18,008 nucleotides of DNA from Candidatus Aenigmatarchaeota archaeon (GTDB lineage: Archaea; Aenigmatarchaeota; Aenigmatarchaeia; Aenigmatarchaeales; Aenigmatarchaeaceae), in the NCBI GenBank assembly GCA_018221065.1, contig JAAOXY010000022.1:1-18008 (forward strand). The letters run 5' to 3'. The position numbers and the translations under genes were made by a program. Under the pieces are notes generated by a model. It was not told the DNA's origin and made no database searches. It was given only the letters and a program-made list of their open reading frames with translations. Positions 1 to 8,471 of this stretch are shown here, piece after piece. Positions within the stretch are counted from its first letter, which is position 1. Each line of letters begins with the position of its first letter.

Positions 1-3000
1 AAACCAAAAGTAGTGCCAGAACTTATATTCAAATCATCGCCAATTGTTAATGTGTCAGCAGCAACATTTGGTCTTGCAATACCATTCACAGTAACGAAAC
101 TACCAGTAATTGTAGCACTATTAAATTCAGCAGTAATTCCAGAATTATCAACATATATATTTTTAAAGTTTCCACCCGCATTGGAATAAAGATCAACTTC
201 TGTAACACCATTATGAGTAAAGTTCAAACTAACATTTCCAGTTGTATAACCAGCAGTAAGAAGTGCATAACCTGTACCCGAATCTTCACTATCTATTTCA
301 ATTACACAATCTGTACAAGAAAGATTACCGTTTGCTGTAACATCCAACCAACCAAATGTAAGATCGGTTGAACTGCTACCACGGAAAGTATCATTAATTG
401 TTACATTACCAGTTGCAGTTATGTTTGTTGTTGAACTTGCATTAATGTAACCACGTCTAATTTCAATATCAGTTGTATCTATCTTACCACTACCACTATC
501 AACAATGTAAGAACCATCTGTATACACATCAACAACAGCAGCACCTGTAATTGTTCCACCATTCAAAAGTACACGACCTTGTGAAGAACCACTTCCAGCA
601 TAAAATACATCATTACTTCCTGTCATATTGACTGTATAACCATTAAGATTAAAAGTGGAGAAACTAGTACCCCAATGATATACTTGAAGTGAAGCATCAC
701 GTGTAAGAGTAAGATCTCCTAAAAGTGTTGTTGTTGCACCATCAGTTATCGACAATCTTCCCCAAGTAGATTCTGTTATGTTATTTGTTAATACAGAAGC
801 TAAATCCATAGTTGAAACATCTGCACTAGGACCCATTATCATTTCTCCAGTTCCCAAACCCCATATAGCAAATCTTCTATCACCAGAAACATATTGTACA
901 GTTCCATTTATTTCCAAAATACCATCAATACTGAAATATGTTCCTGATCCAGTTTTATTTACAACTTCACCTGCTGGTACAATTAAATGATACGCTCCTG
1001 TGTTCTGTCCACTAGCATCAGATTGTATAACAGCACCAGTATACATGTAAGTAGTTGATGTTTGTGCATCAAGACCACCTGCAGTATCCCAAGTACCATA
1101 GACATGGAAATCTGCATTACCCATATTCATTGTGCCTGCAGAATGTGTATAATTAGTAACATTGATAACTGCACTACTTGAAGAAGTCCAGTTTGAACCA
1201 CTATAAGTTGTAACTGTATTAGTAAAGTTACCATAACCACCAACAAAATCTAAATCACCAGTAATATTTGTATTACCACCAGTTACAGTTACATTAAATC
1301 CAGCAGTATGTAGTATACCAGTGTCAGTTATGTTGAAACCACTTGTACAAATTAAATTTTCACTCAGAGTTAATTCAGTTGTAATGTGACAACTTATTGA
1401 TGGTCCCATTAGTGAAAAGATACTAAAATCACTAATGTTCGCATAAACATAATCATTAGTTGTATCAACACCATAAACATTTGCAAATGCTGAAGCATCA
1501 TACCAACTTCCATTATGCTTATACATTATCAGTGAACTTTCATCTAATTCTAAATCAGTTTCAACATAAGTTTGGTTATAAGTTACATTCAATAACATCC
1601 AAGCTGTTCCAGAATTTGTGACATTAATATATTTACTTATGTTTGAGTAACCAACTGGGTCTGTAGCTGGTGATGTAGCCGATGTAAGTTGTAAATTTCC
1701 TGAATAAGTAAAACTTGAATTTGTATCATCTGTGATAAGATTTACTATAGTATTGTCATTAGAAGTTGTTTCAGATAAGAAATCCCAATTTGGATTAAAT
1801 GAAGCATTATTATCAGTAATTGTATTATTATCAGCACCACTTAAATAAATACCAATGTCTGTATTCAAAGTTGCTATATTATCAGTAATTATATTATCAT
1901 CTGATTCTATTCCAATGCCCCAATAATCATTTGAATTTGCTATGTTGTTCGTAATTCTTGCTTCAATTGATGCACTACTTAAATAAATACCAGCTATTGA
2001 ATTTGAATTTGCTGTATTGTCAGTTACATTAGAATATAAACATTGTGTCAAATAGATACCATAACTATTTGAATTTGCTGTATTGTTTTCAACTACACTA
2101 AAATTTGATTGAGCAGATAAAATGATACCAGCTTGAGTATTTGAATTTGCTGTATTGTTAATGATTGTATCGTTTTGACATTCTGCCAAATTAATACCGT
2201 TTTGGCTGTTTGAATTTACTGTATTGTTAATGATTAAACTGTGTTCAGCAGTTGTCAAATAAATTCCATCATTTCCATTAAATGAAAGATTATTATTTCT
2301 AAATGTAGGATATGTTACTTGGCTGTATATTTTAATACCATCAAAATAATCAAATATAGTACAATTCCAAACTTCAGAATTATTTATAGTACCACTTAAT
2401 AAAATACCGGTTCCTGTATCATCATTTCCATCCAAAACAGAATTATTACAATTTAAAATTACATCATCAGTATTGATAGTAACATGTGTATTAACATAAG
2501 TTTCAGTACAAACTGTTACACTGTGATTCAAAGTATAAGATGTGCCATTTGGTAATGGATGTATTTCATCATCACTATCATCACAATCTACTTCTGAATA
2601 AGTACAACCTGCAGTATCGCCTGTACCAAATCCATCACCATCAGTATCAACACATGATAATTCTCCCATTGGGGCAAATATACTACTAAAGTTTGTTATG
2701 TTTGCATAAACTCTCTTATTTGTTTCATCAATTGCATTAGGGGTTCCAATACTATCAGACCAAGTTCCTGATGAATTTTTCCAAATCTTTATTGTTGTAT
2801 TATTAGATATGTCAACCGGAATATCAGAAGCATCATAAGAAACATTCAAATACATCCAAGCAGTTGTATTGTTTGTTATATTCAAAAAATGACTTATGTT
2901 CATCTGGCCTGGTGCATCTGTTCCTGGTGAAACAGCTCCTCTAACAAAAACATTTCCACCATATGTAAAGTTTACATTCGTACCATTTGTAGTTAAATTT

Positions 3001-6000
3001 TGAACAGTATTATTCGTACTTGTTCCCATTGAAACAAAGTCCCAATCATAATCTTCTACAATACAATCTTTAATAACAACATTAGATTTACCAGTCATGA
3101 ATATTCCATAAGTACCGCTAGTACCAGAACCATCAATAGCATAATTGTCACAATCTAAAGTAATATTATCTACAAGTATCCTAATACAATAATCATTATT
3201 ATATTGTTTTCCAGTAAGGTTCTCTGTTAATGTATATGTTCCAGGTGTTGCCAAATTCAAACATCTATCAGTTGTAGTGAAATTACCTGTATCCAAAATT
3301 CCAAAGTACCAACCACCATAACTACTACCTTTCGTAGCCATGTATCCAAATATATCTGAATCTTGTCTTGATCTATATTCAGATAGTACTGAAGGACCAC
3401 CAGAATATGTATCACTTTCATGATCATAAACAGCAACAGCACTTGACCATGTACCAGGAGCACTATAACTATTTCCTCTCCAAGATGTATCATTATGATA
3501 ACCACCAGCTTTTCTACTCCACAAAAATATTACTTCACCAGCAGAACCTGCACCAATAGAAGGATAATAATGATAAACAGTATCTGCTAGATTTATATTT
3601 GTTGCCCAACTTGTTTCTGAAGAATTCACCCAAGTTATAGTATTAAGATCATAAACAGATAAAGCAACACGCTGATTTGCAACCAAAAATACCCTATCAT
3701 CTGGAGTAACAGCAACATCAGGTCCATTAATAAAAGATGTTAACGCTCCTCGCGATATAGGTGCTTCATAACCAACAGCTCCACTTAGATTTCTCCAAGT
3801 AGCAGCACTATCACTAGATCTTCTAAGTCTAGCATAGTTACTAAGTCCTGTTTGGAGTTTATGTGAATATGCTACATAAATACGATTTTTTGAATCTACA
3901 TCCAATGAAACATCTTTAGTCCAACCATAATCAGTTTCAATATCTGTCGCAGTTCCCCAACCATCAAGTCCAGCACCAGCTGCTCTTTTTCTGACATGTA
4001 ATGTTTGATTTTCATCAGTAGAACCACGTGTATCATTTTGATATGCAATATAAACATTACCATCATAATCTCCAATAATAGCAGGATCATAATTATAAGA
4101 AACTGTAGTAATTGGAATTCCACCAGGAGGTCCTGCAATAGTTACATAATAATACGTACCGAAAAAATAATAAGAATTCCAACTAGAAAGTGTTGAATAA
4201 TTTACAAGATTTTCCAATTCAGCATAATAAATATTATTATATGGGCCATTAGCTGGTGCTGCTGTAGTATAATTTTTAAATCCAGCAAACGCTATGTGTA
4301 AATGATCAGTATCAGGATCCATCCAAGCACTAAAATCTGTAATAAACATTGGAGGTGTCAGTACAATTTGTATTGTAGCATCACTTAGATTAGTACCAAT
4401 TATTGGTTTAGGATTATCAAAATAAATTATTCCATTTGTATCAACATCTGTAGTAAGACTTCTACTCATGTACAAAACCCCACCATCTGTAGCATAAGTT
4501 GTATTCCAATCACTCAACATCAAAACATAATAATAACCTTCCGAATCCCTGAGAATAGCATGATTATCACTGTAATCACTTGATTGTACAGCTTGAATAT
4601 CTGTACCTGTTAACGGTAGTACTTGATATTTTTGATCTCCATAAACAGCTGACGAACCTGAATCATAAACAGTTTCAGTAATATGGAACAAACTATTATT
4701 TGAAACTGCAGTATAACGAGCTAACCCGATATTATTTGTTGTAGAAAATATTGTACCTTTTCTTTCAACTGAACAAAAATCACCAGCTCTTGCCGGTGAT
4801 GGAGATGCATATACTGACGGAGTAGCAGGAGTAAGACTTTCTTTTGTTAGTTTTGAAATCATTTGTCTATAAGTTCCTGTACGTTCAGAGAAAAATATTA
4901 CAGCTCCACCATTTGCTGCACTTCCAACACGAGGAGGATTACTATAAGTTGATGTCAATAACGTTCTTCCAGGAACACTAGTACCTGTCTCATTCCATAT
5001 TCTACGATATATATCATTTGATCCCTCTTGTGTAACAAGAATTATTTTATCATCAGATGTAATTGACATAGAAGGTCCAAGACAAGTTGTTGTCAATGTA
5101 TCATTTGAACCACCAGCTTGACCAGTCCAAGTTGCCCCACCATTTCTAGAAACAGTATGATAACATGTATTATCTGTAACTCCAGTATTTTTAGAATCAA
5201 TATAAACAATATGAACATTACCTTCTGCTGATGAATCTATTGTATTCCAAGTAGCTCCACCATCAGTTCCAGAAGTATAATTAAATAACATTTTGGCAGT
5301 TTCCCAACCACTACTCTCATTATATTTTCTAACTTCAAGATCATACTTATTCGCTGTAGCTGGTGCACGAGATTCTATTCTATAAAGAATATACATATTG
5401 CCATCTCTGTCTATAGTCATATCAGGAAGATTAGCACTGTAGCCACTAGCAGAAACAGCATCATAACCAACAGTTCCATTTGTAGCAGTCCAACAATTAG
5501 TTAATGTATGAGAAGAACTGTTTTCCAAAACACATTGACTATGAACCATTTGATAATCGCTACCATCCCATGCTCCTATAACAACATGATAAGTATTGTC
5601 ATGCTTTTCCATATATGATGACATCTGATGACAACCAGTTAATCCAGCACCAAGACCAGTTATTACTGCACTACTATTACCACAAAGTGTTGTTGTTACC
5701 CACGAACCCGTTGCATCAGTAGTCAACACACCCCTGTAAGGCCAAGCATTACCATCTACACTAAATATAAACCACTTACCTCTATTATCACGCCATAAGT
5801 TTTTATGTCCAGTATAAAGTCTTGCTGTATAACTTGCACCATAAGTATAAGCAACAGTTTCAGGATCAGCTACTATTGGATATTGTGCAGTACTCAACCA
5901 TTCTGCTGGAATAATAATTCTTAACTTTAATTCTCCATTTATTTTTTCTAATTCATATTTTGTAAATATTATATTTCCATCTGCATCAAATATTTTCGGT

Positions 6001-7790
6001 CTAGGTAAAAAGAACAAAGTTTTATTATTCTCATCAACAAAATCAATATCACCTTCTGTTATTAATTTTTTGAATTCTTTTCCATGCGTATTTCCATTTG
6101 GTTCTATTATTGTATACTTAGTATTTTCCAATTTATGTCTTGATTCAGCAATCTCTGGTTGTATTTCTATCATAATACCAGATGCATAACCTTCTGCTTC
6201 TTCTACAATAACTCCATCAGCAATTGAAACATCAAGTTCAGTTCCATCAGTATATAATATAGTTGTGTTACCAGCAGGTCCATCTGCATAAAGCAAAATA
6301 TCTTGATTAACAGGAATATCTATTATACCTTCAATAACAACATCACCAGTACTTCCAACATCCAAGAAATTTAATTGTGGTATTGTTATATTTTCAAATA
6401 AAGAATTATCACCTATTTCATATTCAACTTTTATACCGTGTCCAAGATTTGAATAAGTTAATTTATTTTTATTAAATGAAACTCCCTTATCTTGATTTAG
6501 TTTGAATGATTTAATTTCATTTCCATCAACTCTATAGTAAATAGAATCAAAATCAAATTCATAATAAGTATTATTTAATTCAAATCTTAAATCACGTTTG
6601 TTTCCAGATTGTCCTTTAAACTTTGCAGTATATGTTGTTTCAGCTTGAAGAGGATAATCAAAATCATAAAAAACTTGTTTTATATCTGTATCATAAACAG
6701 GTTCGTCAGAAGACAACAAGATACTTTCTACAGCAGGTTCTGCCGGAACTTCATCTGGTATTATTTCAGGAATATTAAATTGTGGTGGTCGTACTTGTTT
6801 TTTAGAACTTTCTACCTCAAAGGTTGGTTGAGATATGTCAGATATAATTTCTTGACCAGGAGCAATCTGATAATAAACATAATAATTTTCTTTTTCATCT
6901 CCAACATCAGTAAAATAAAATTCTTGAGCTTCAGCCGAACTATCAACAGTTATCATTATTTGTTCTGTTGTTATAAGATTAGCATCTTGATCTTGAGCAA
7001 AAACTCGAATATAATAATTTCCATCAGCCAAGTTAGACAAACTATAACTCCACTCATTCATAGAACCAGCCATTGGGCTATTTAATATAGTTGTACTATC
7101 ATTCAACTCAAGCAAAGCAAATGTAGAAACCTTATTTGTTTTTATTCTTATCTGGAAATTACCATTATTAAAAATAGAACCATGTCTTGGTGTAGGATTA
7201 ACATAATAAACATCAAATTCATCAGAACTCTTGTAAATATCATTTTCAAAATGTACATCAACTTCAGAGCAAGTAGAATCAACATAAACTTCACTTGTTG
7301 AATAAAAATTAATTGCAGATCCATTACCCCTATAGACCAGCACCCCATCATCACAATTTTCCGGTTTATAGCCACCAAATATTACATGCTCCGATATTAT
7401 ATCTGCATCAGAACCAACAGAAATATTATTATAAAGTTCAAAATTGCTTGGCGGTGCAACAAAGAATCCTAAGTTAGTAAAACCAAACACAAACGCAAAA
7501 ATTATCAAAGCAAGTAAGACAAACGCAGTTACTCTAATTTTATCAAATGAATTATGATTAATAGTATTTTTATTTAACTTACTTGATTTAACTTTCTTCA
7601 TAGCCTGACTTATCTTCTTTCTATGAGCATCACTAAGTGTTCTACCCTTCATAGAAGCAGAAATTGCAGCCTTATGGGTATCACGAATAGACCTACCTTT
7701 ATGAGCAGCGGCTATTTTTTCTGATCGTTCCTTCCACTTATCAGGGTTGGACTTTTTCCATTCTTCCCACTGCTTCTTTGTAAATGCCAT
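1..7790 (-). CDS. Giant multidomain membrane-anchored surface protein (partial, C-terminus beyond left edge)
   Basis: Reading leftwards from the ATG at 7788-7790, I checked the frame codon by codon and found no stop to position 3: 2596 complete codons, still open. Residues 1-86 are basic and probably cytoplasmic. Residues 87-105 form one hydrophobic helix (VTAFVLLALIIFAFVFGF), suggesting an N-in, C-out anchor. Then come beta-rich domains ending in YPIVADP (637-643), a propeller region (about 650-1505), a beta-helix start at C1510, a MopE-like linker (1713-1745), NosD-like repeats (about 1750-2010), two copies of a 117-residue module, and a Gly/Thr/Asn-rich solenoid-like tail. N-x-S/T sequons are dense throughout the outer part. 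The start has a G-rich stretch just upstream (GGGGGT, minus strand) and its own TATA candidate. I infer an adhesin or surface sensor. The length, single frame and domain order are seen; the exact role is unknown. Confidence 0.9.
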   Translation of the reverse strand, partial: MAFTKKQWEEWKKSNPDKWKERSEKIAAAHKGRSIRDTHKAAISASMKGRTLSDAHRKKISQAMKKVKSSKLNKNTINHNSFDKIRVTAFVLLALIIFAFVFGFTNLGFFVAPPSNFELYNNISVGSDADIISEHVIFGGYKPENCDDGVLVYRGNGSAINFYSTSEVYVDSTCSEVDVHFENDIYKSSDEFDVYYVNPTPRHGSIFNNGNFQIRIKTNKVSTFALLELNDSTTILNSPMAGSMNEWSYSLSNLADGNYYIRVFAQDQDANLITTEQIMITVDSSAEAQEFYFTDVGDEKENYYVYYQIAPGQEIISDISQPTFEVESSKKQVRPPQFNIPEIIPDEVPAEPAVESILLSSDEPVYDTDIKQVFYDFDYPLQAETTYTAKFKGQSGNKRDLRFELNNTYYEFDFDSIYYRVDGNEIKSFKLNQDKGVSFNKNKLTYSNLGHGIKVEYEIGDNSLFENITIPQLNFLDVGSTGDVVIEGIIDIPVNQDILLYADGPAGNTTILYTDGTELDVSIADGVIVEEAEGYASGIMIEIQPEIAESRHKLENTKYTIIEPNGNTHGKEFKKLITEGDIDFVDENNKTLFFLPRPKIFDADGNIIFTKYELEKINGELKLRIIIPAEWLSTAQYPIVADPETVAYTYGASYTARLYTGHKNLWRDNRGKWFIFSVDGNAWPYRGVLTTDATGSWVTTTLCGNSSAVITGLGAGLTGCHQMSSYMEKHDNTYHVVIGAWDGSDYQMVHSQCVLENSSSHTLTNCWTATNGTVGYDAVSASGYSANLPDMTIDRDGNMYILYRIESRAPATANKYDLEVRKYNESSGWETAKMLFNYTSGTDGGATWNTIDSSAEGNVHIVYIDSKNTGVTDNTCYHTVSRNGGATWTGQAGGSNDTLTTTCLGPSMSITSDDKIILVTQEGSNDIYRRIWNETGTSVPGRTLLTSTYSNPPRVGSAANGGAVIFFSERTGTYRQMISKLTKESLTPATPSVYASPSPARAGDFCSVERKGTIFSTTNNIGLARYTAVSNNSLFHITETVYDSGSSAVYGDQKYQVLPLTGTDIQAVQSSDYSDNHAILRDSEGYYYVLMLSDWNTTYATDGGVLYMSRSLTTDVDTNGIIYFDNPKPIIGTNLSDATIQIVLTPPMFITDFSAWMDPDTDHLHIAFAGFKNYTTAAPANGPYNNIYYAELENLVNYSTLSSWNSYYFFGTYYYVTIAGPPGGIPITTVSYNYDPAIIGDYDGNVYIAYQNDTRGSTDENQTLHVRKRAAGAGLDGWGTATDIETDYGWTKDVSLDVDSKNRIYVAYSHKLQTGLSNYARLRRSSDSAATWRNLSGAVGYEAPISRGALTSFINGPDVAVTPDDRVFLVANQRVALSVYDLNTITWVNSSETSWATNINLADTVYHYYPSIGAGSAGEVIFLWSRKAGGYHNDTSWRGNSYSAPGTWSSAVAVYDHESDTYSGGPSVLSEYRSRQDSDIFGYMATKGSSYGGWYFGILDTGNFTTTDRCLNLATPGTYTLTENLTGKQYNNDYCIRILVDNITLDCDNYAIDGSGTSGTYGIFMTGKSNVVIKDCIVEDYDWDFVSMGTSTNNTVQNLTTNGTNVNFTYGGNVFVRGAVSPGTDAPGQMNISHFLNITNNTTAWMYLNVSYDASDIPVDISNNTTIKIWKNSSGTWSDSIGTPNAIDETNKRVYANITNFSSIFAPMGELSCVDTDGDGFGTGDTAGCTYSEVDCDDSDDEIHPLPNGTSYTLNHSVTVCTETYVNTHVTINTDDVILNCNNSVLDGNDDTGTGILLSGTINNSEVWNCTIFDYFDGIKIYSQVTYPTFRNNNLSFNGNDGIYLTTAEHSLIINNTVNSNSQNGINLAECQNDTIINNTANSNTQAGIILSAQSNFSVVENNTANSNSYGIYLTQCLYSNVTDNTANSNSIAGIYLSSASIEARITNNIANSNDYWGIGIESDDNIITDNIATLNTDIGIYLSGADNNTITDNNASFNPNWDFLSETTSNDNTIVNLITDDTNSSFTYSGNLQLTSATSPATDPVGYSNISKYINVTNSGTAWMLLNVTYNQTYVETDLELDESSLIMYKHNGSWYDASAFANVYGVDTTNDYVYANISDFSIFSLMGPSISCHITTELTLSENLICTSGFNITDTGILHTAGFNVTVTGGNTNITGDLDFVGGYGNFTNTVTTYSGSNWTSSSSAVINVTNYTHSAGTMNMGNADFHVYGTWDTAGGLDAQTSTTYMYTGAVIQSDASGQNTGAYHLIVPAGEVVNKTGSGTYFSIDGILEINGTVQYVSGDRRFAIWGLGTGEMIMGPSADVSTMDLASVLTNNITESTWGRLSITDGATTTLLGDLTLTRDASLQVYHWGTSFSTFNLNGYTVNMTGSNDVFYAGSGSSQGRVLLNGGTITGAAVVDVYTDGSYIVDSGSGKIDTTDIEIRRGYINASSTTNITATGNVTINDTFRGSSSTDLTFGWLDVTANGNLSCTDCVIEIDSEDSGTGYALLTAGYTTGNVSLNFTHNGVTEVDLYSNAGGNFKNIYVDNSGITAEFNSATITGSFVTVNGIARPNVAADTLTIGDDLNISSGTTFG
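1404..1754 (-). repeat. Duplicated 117-residue module, copy 2 (residues 2013-2129)
   Basis: This copy runs from NTIVNL to FSLMG with SFTYSGNL, NISKYINVTN, AWMLLNVTY and YANISDFS, matching copy 1 landmark by landmark. The two are exactly 420 residues apart and each is 117 residues. The copies have diverged at many positions, so the duplication is old. The intervening MopE linker and beta-helix were probably part of the same modular expansion. Confidence 0.85.
1755..2555 (-). repeat. NosD-like parallel beta-helix repeats
   Basis: About eleven repeats of 22-24 residues follow a NNTANSNSxxGIYLSxxxNxxI pattern, typical of right-handed parallel beta-helix (PbH1/CASH, NosD-like) domains that often bind carbohydrate. 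The repeat is also visible in DNA: the core TTTGAATTTGC or a close variant begins at 1930, 2002, 2068, 2140 and 2209, spaced 72, 66, 72 and 69 bases. This suggests growth by in-frame duplication. An N-terminal cap (LDGNDDTGTGILLSG) precedes them. Confidence 0.85.
2556..2654 (-). other. MopE-like metal-binding linker in the giant protein
   Basis: Residues 1713-1745 begin CVDTDGDGFGTGD and end CDDSDDEIHP. This matches the D-x-D-x-D-G-x-G ... D-C-D-D-x-x-x-x-x-x-P layout of the MopE/thrombospondin-type-3-like metal-binding motif found in many secreted bacterial and archaeal proteins. It joins the first 117-residue module to the second beta-helix and probably binds Ca2+. The family match is good; the bound metal is inferred. 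Confidence 0.75.
2664..3014 (-). repeat. Duplicated 117-residue module, copy 1 (residues 1593-1709)
   Basis: This copy runs from NTVQNL to FAPMG and contains NFTYGGNV, NISHFLNITN, AWMYLNVSY and YANITNFS. Copy 2 has the same landmarks in the same order and the same overall length. Such blocks commonly follow NosD-like beta-helices in archaeal surface proteins, so it may be a beta-sandwich cap. That function is inferred. Confidence 0.85.
3276..5843 (-). other. Beta-propeller region with Asp-box motifs within the giant protein
   Basis: Residues about 650-1505 repeat a blade-like pattern. It includes the strand motif D-x-D-G-N-x-Y-I-x-Y (for example DMTIDRDGNMYILYRI and DPAIIGDYDGNVYIAYQN) and Asp-box-like turns: SGTDGGATW ending at W848, SRNGGATW at 881-888, and SSDSAATW ending at W1332. 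Asp boxes (S-x-D-x-G-x-T-W) mark sialidase-type propellers. About 850 residues is too long for one propeller, so two are likely. I cannot identify sialidase catalytic residues, so a binding role is as likely as an enzymatic one. Confidence 0.6.
7599..7751 (-). repeat. Three 17-residue NUMOD3-like repeats in the giant protein's cytoplasmic tail
   Basis: Residues 14-30, 31-47 and 48-64 line up with a period of 17. The clearest pair is KGRSIRDTHKAAISASM and KGRTLSDAHRKKISQAM; the first unit (ERSEKIAAAH) matches only in its second half. The pattern K-G-R-x-x-S/R-D-x-H-x-x-x-I-S-x-x-M resembles the NUMOD3 helix motif, known from DNA-binding parts of homing endonucleases. No nuclease domain is present. 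The repeats sit before the membrane helix, so they probably face the cytoplasm. The match is from memory of the family consensus. Confidence 0.6.
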
Positions 7791-7826
7791 TAAACCCCCA
7801 CAACACTAATGATTCTTCTTACTTCC

Positions 7827-7840
7827 TTTTTTATAATTAG
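7827..7840 (-). promoter_or_regulatory. Candidate TATA box of the giant surface gene
   Basis: The minus strand reads CTAATTATAAAAAA about 40 bases before the ATG at 7790, leaving a short leader. A perfect 14-base palindrome, AAATAGTACTATTT, lies just upstream at 7848-7861 and could be an operator. Motif evidence only. Confidence 0.4.
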
Positions 7841-7877
7841 TTTAAGTAAATAGTACTATTTTAATGTTTCTATGGAG

Positions 7878-7884
7878 AAAAAAA
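7878..7884 (-). terminator. U-tract terminator after the 194-residue membrane protein gene
   Basis: Seven T residues on the minus strand begin three bases after the TAA at 7887-7889. U-tracts directly after the stop are the usual archaeal termination signal. With the promoter candidate downstream, this suggests the giant gene is transcribed separately. Confidence 0.4.
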
Positions 7885-7886
7885 GC

Positions 7887-8471
7887 TTATTTTTTACTTC
7901 TTTTTGCTAGTTTACGTCTTTTAATCCTTCTTACTTTCTTTTTTGTCTTGGATTTAGTTCTAGTTACTCTTCTAGACAAGTAGAGAAGAAGCAATATAAA
8001 AATACCTGCCATCAATACATCACTTATCAAATTCCTAAAGTATTGTTTTCGTTCCTCTATTTCAGGACATGTCTCTTGTACATCTATATGCAATAATGAT
8101 TGAACACATGGTTGTATAGGCGTACCACTACTAGTTATTTTTGGTGGAGAACATATCATCATTTCTCCTGTCCTCAAACCATATTCTATTTCTTTAGGAA
8201 CATACAATGTAACATCCAAAGCTGTCTTTTCACCCTGTTCAGGCAACTCTAAATACTGTTGCACATACATCCAACTAACATTCTCAGCATATATTTCAAT
8301 AAAACCTTCTGTCATATCATTACTCTTAGAAACAAAATATGTTAGTATTTTCACTTGACCTGGAATAACACAAACAGTATCATCAGCAGGAGAAACTCCC
8401 AAACCATAAGCCATTACTACATTTGAAGTAAGTAAAACTAGAACTAATAAAAAAGAAATCTTCTTTATCAC
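7887..8471 (-). CDS. Secreted beta-sandwich membrane protein with very basic cytoplasmic C-tail
   Basis: 194 residues. A signal peptide covers about 1-22; an Ig-like beta domain starts at GLGVSPADD and has four Cys (C34, C107, C122, C135) that could form disulfides outside the cell. One membrane helix spans about 150-166. The last 28 residues are dominated by Lys and Arg with no acidic residue, so the protein should be N-out with a strongly positive cytoplasmic tail. It starts with GTG (8469-8471), overlapping the upstream stop as GTGA, so translation is probably coupled to the 396-residue partner. Both proteins begin their mature part with the same G-L-x-x-S-P-A motif, suggesting related domains. 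I do not recognise a named family. A stable two-protein membrane complex is inferred from the overlap. Confidence 0.85.
   Translation of the reverse strand: MIKKISFLLVLVLLTSNVVMAYGLGVSPADDTVCVIPGQVKILTYFVSKSNDMTEGFIEIYAENVSWMYVQQYLELPEQGEKTALDVTLYVPKEIEYGLRTGEMMICSPPKITSSGTPIQPCVQSLLHIDVQETCPEIEERKQYFRNLISDVLMAGIFILLLLYLSRRVTRTKSKTKKKVRRIKRRKLAKRSKK

Noticed and set aside
778..990. 70-residue plus-strand reading frame
   Set aside because: Antisense to the beta-solenoid tail, with no start signal or recognisable product.
1920..2290. Regularly spaced TTTGAATTTGC repeats as a possible CRISPR array
   Set aside because: Repeats and spacers are all in one coding frame with 22-24 codon periods, imperfect, and explained by beta-helix rungs.
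3257..4196. Short reading frames on both strands within the giant gene (for example 3257-3505 and 4005-4196)
   Set aside because: They are shifted or antisense to the continuous 7790-to-edge frame and encode low-complexity peptides with no domain.
6609..7085. 158-residue plus-strand reading frame
   Set aside because: Antisense to a well-supported part of the giant protein; composition is that of reversed Asn/Thr-rich coding sequence and no ribosome binding site is evident.
7599..7751. A homing endonuclease or mobile intron, because of the NUMOD3-like motif
   Set aside because: No GIY-YIG, HNH or LAGLIDADG motif nearby, and the motif is in frame with a membrane helix and surface protein.
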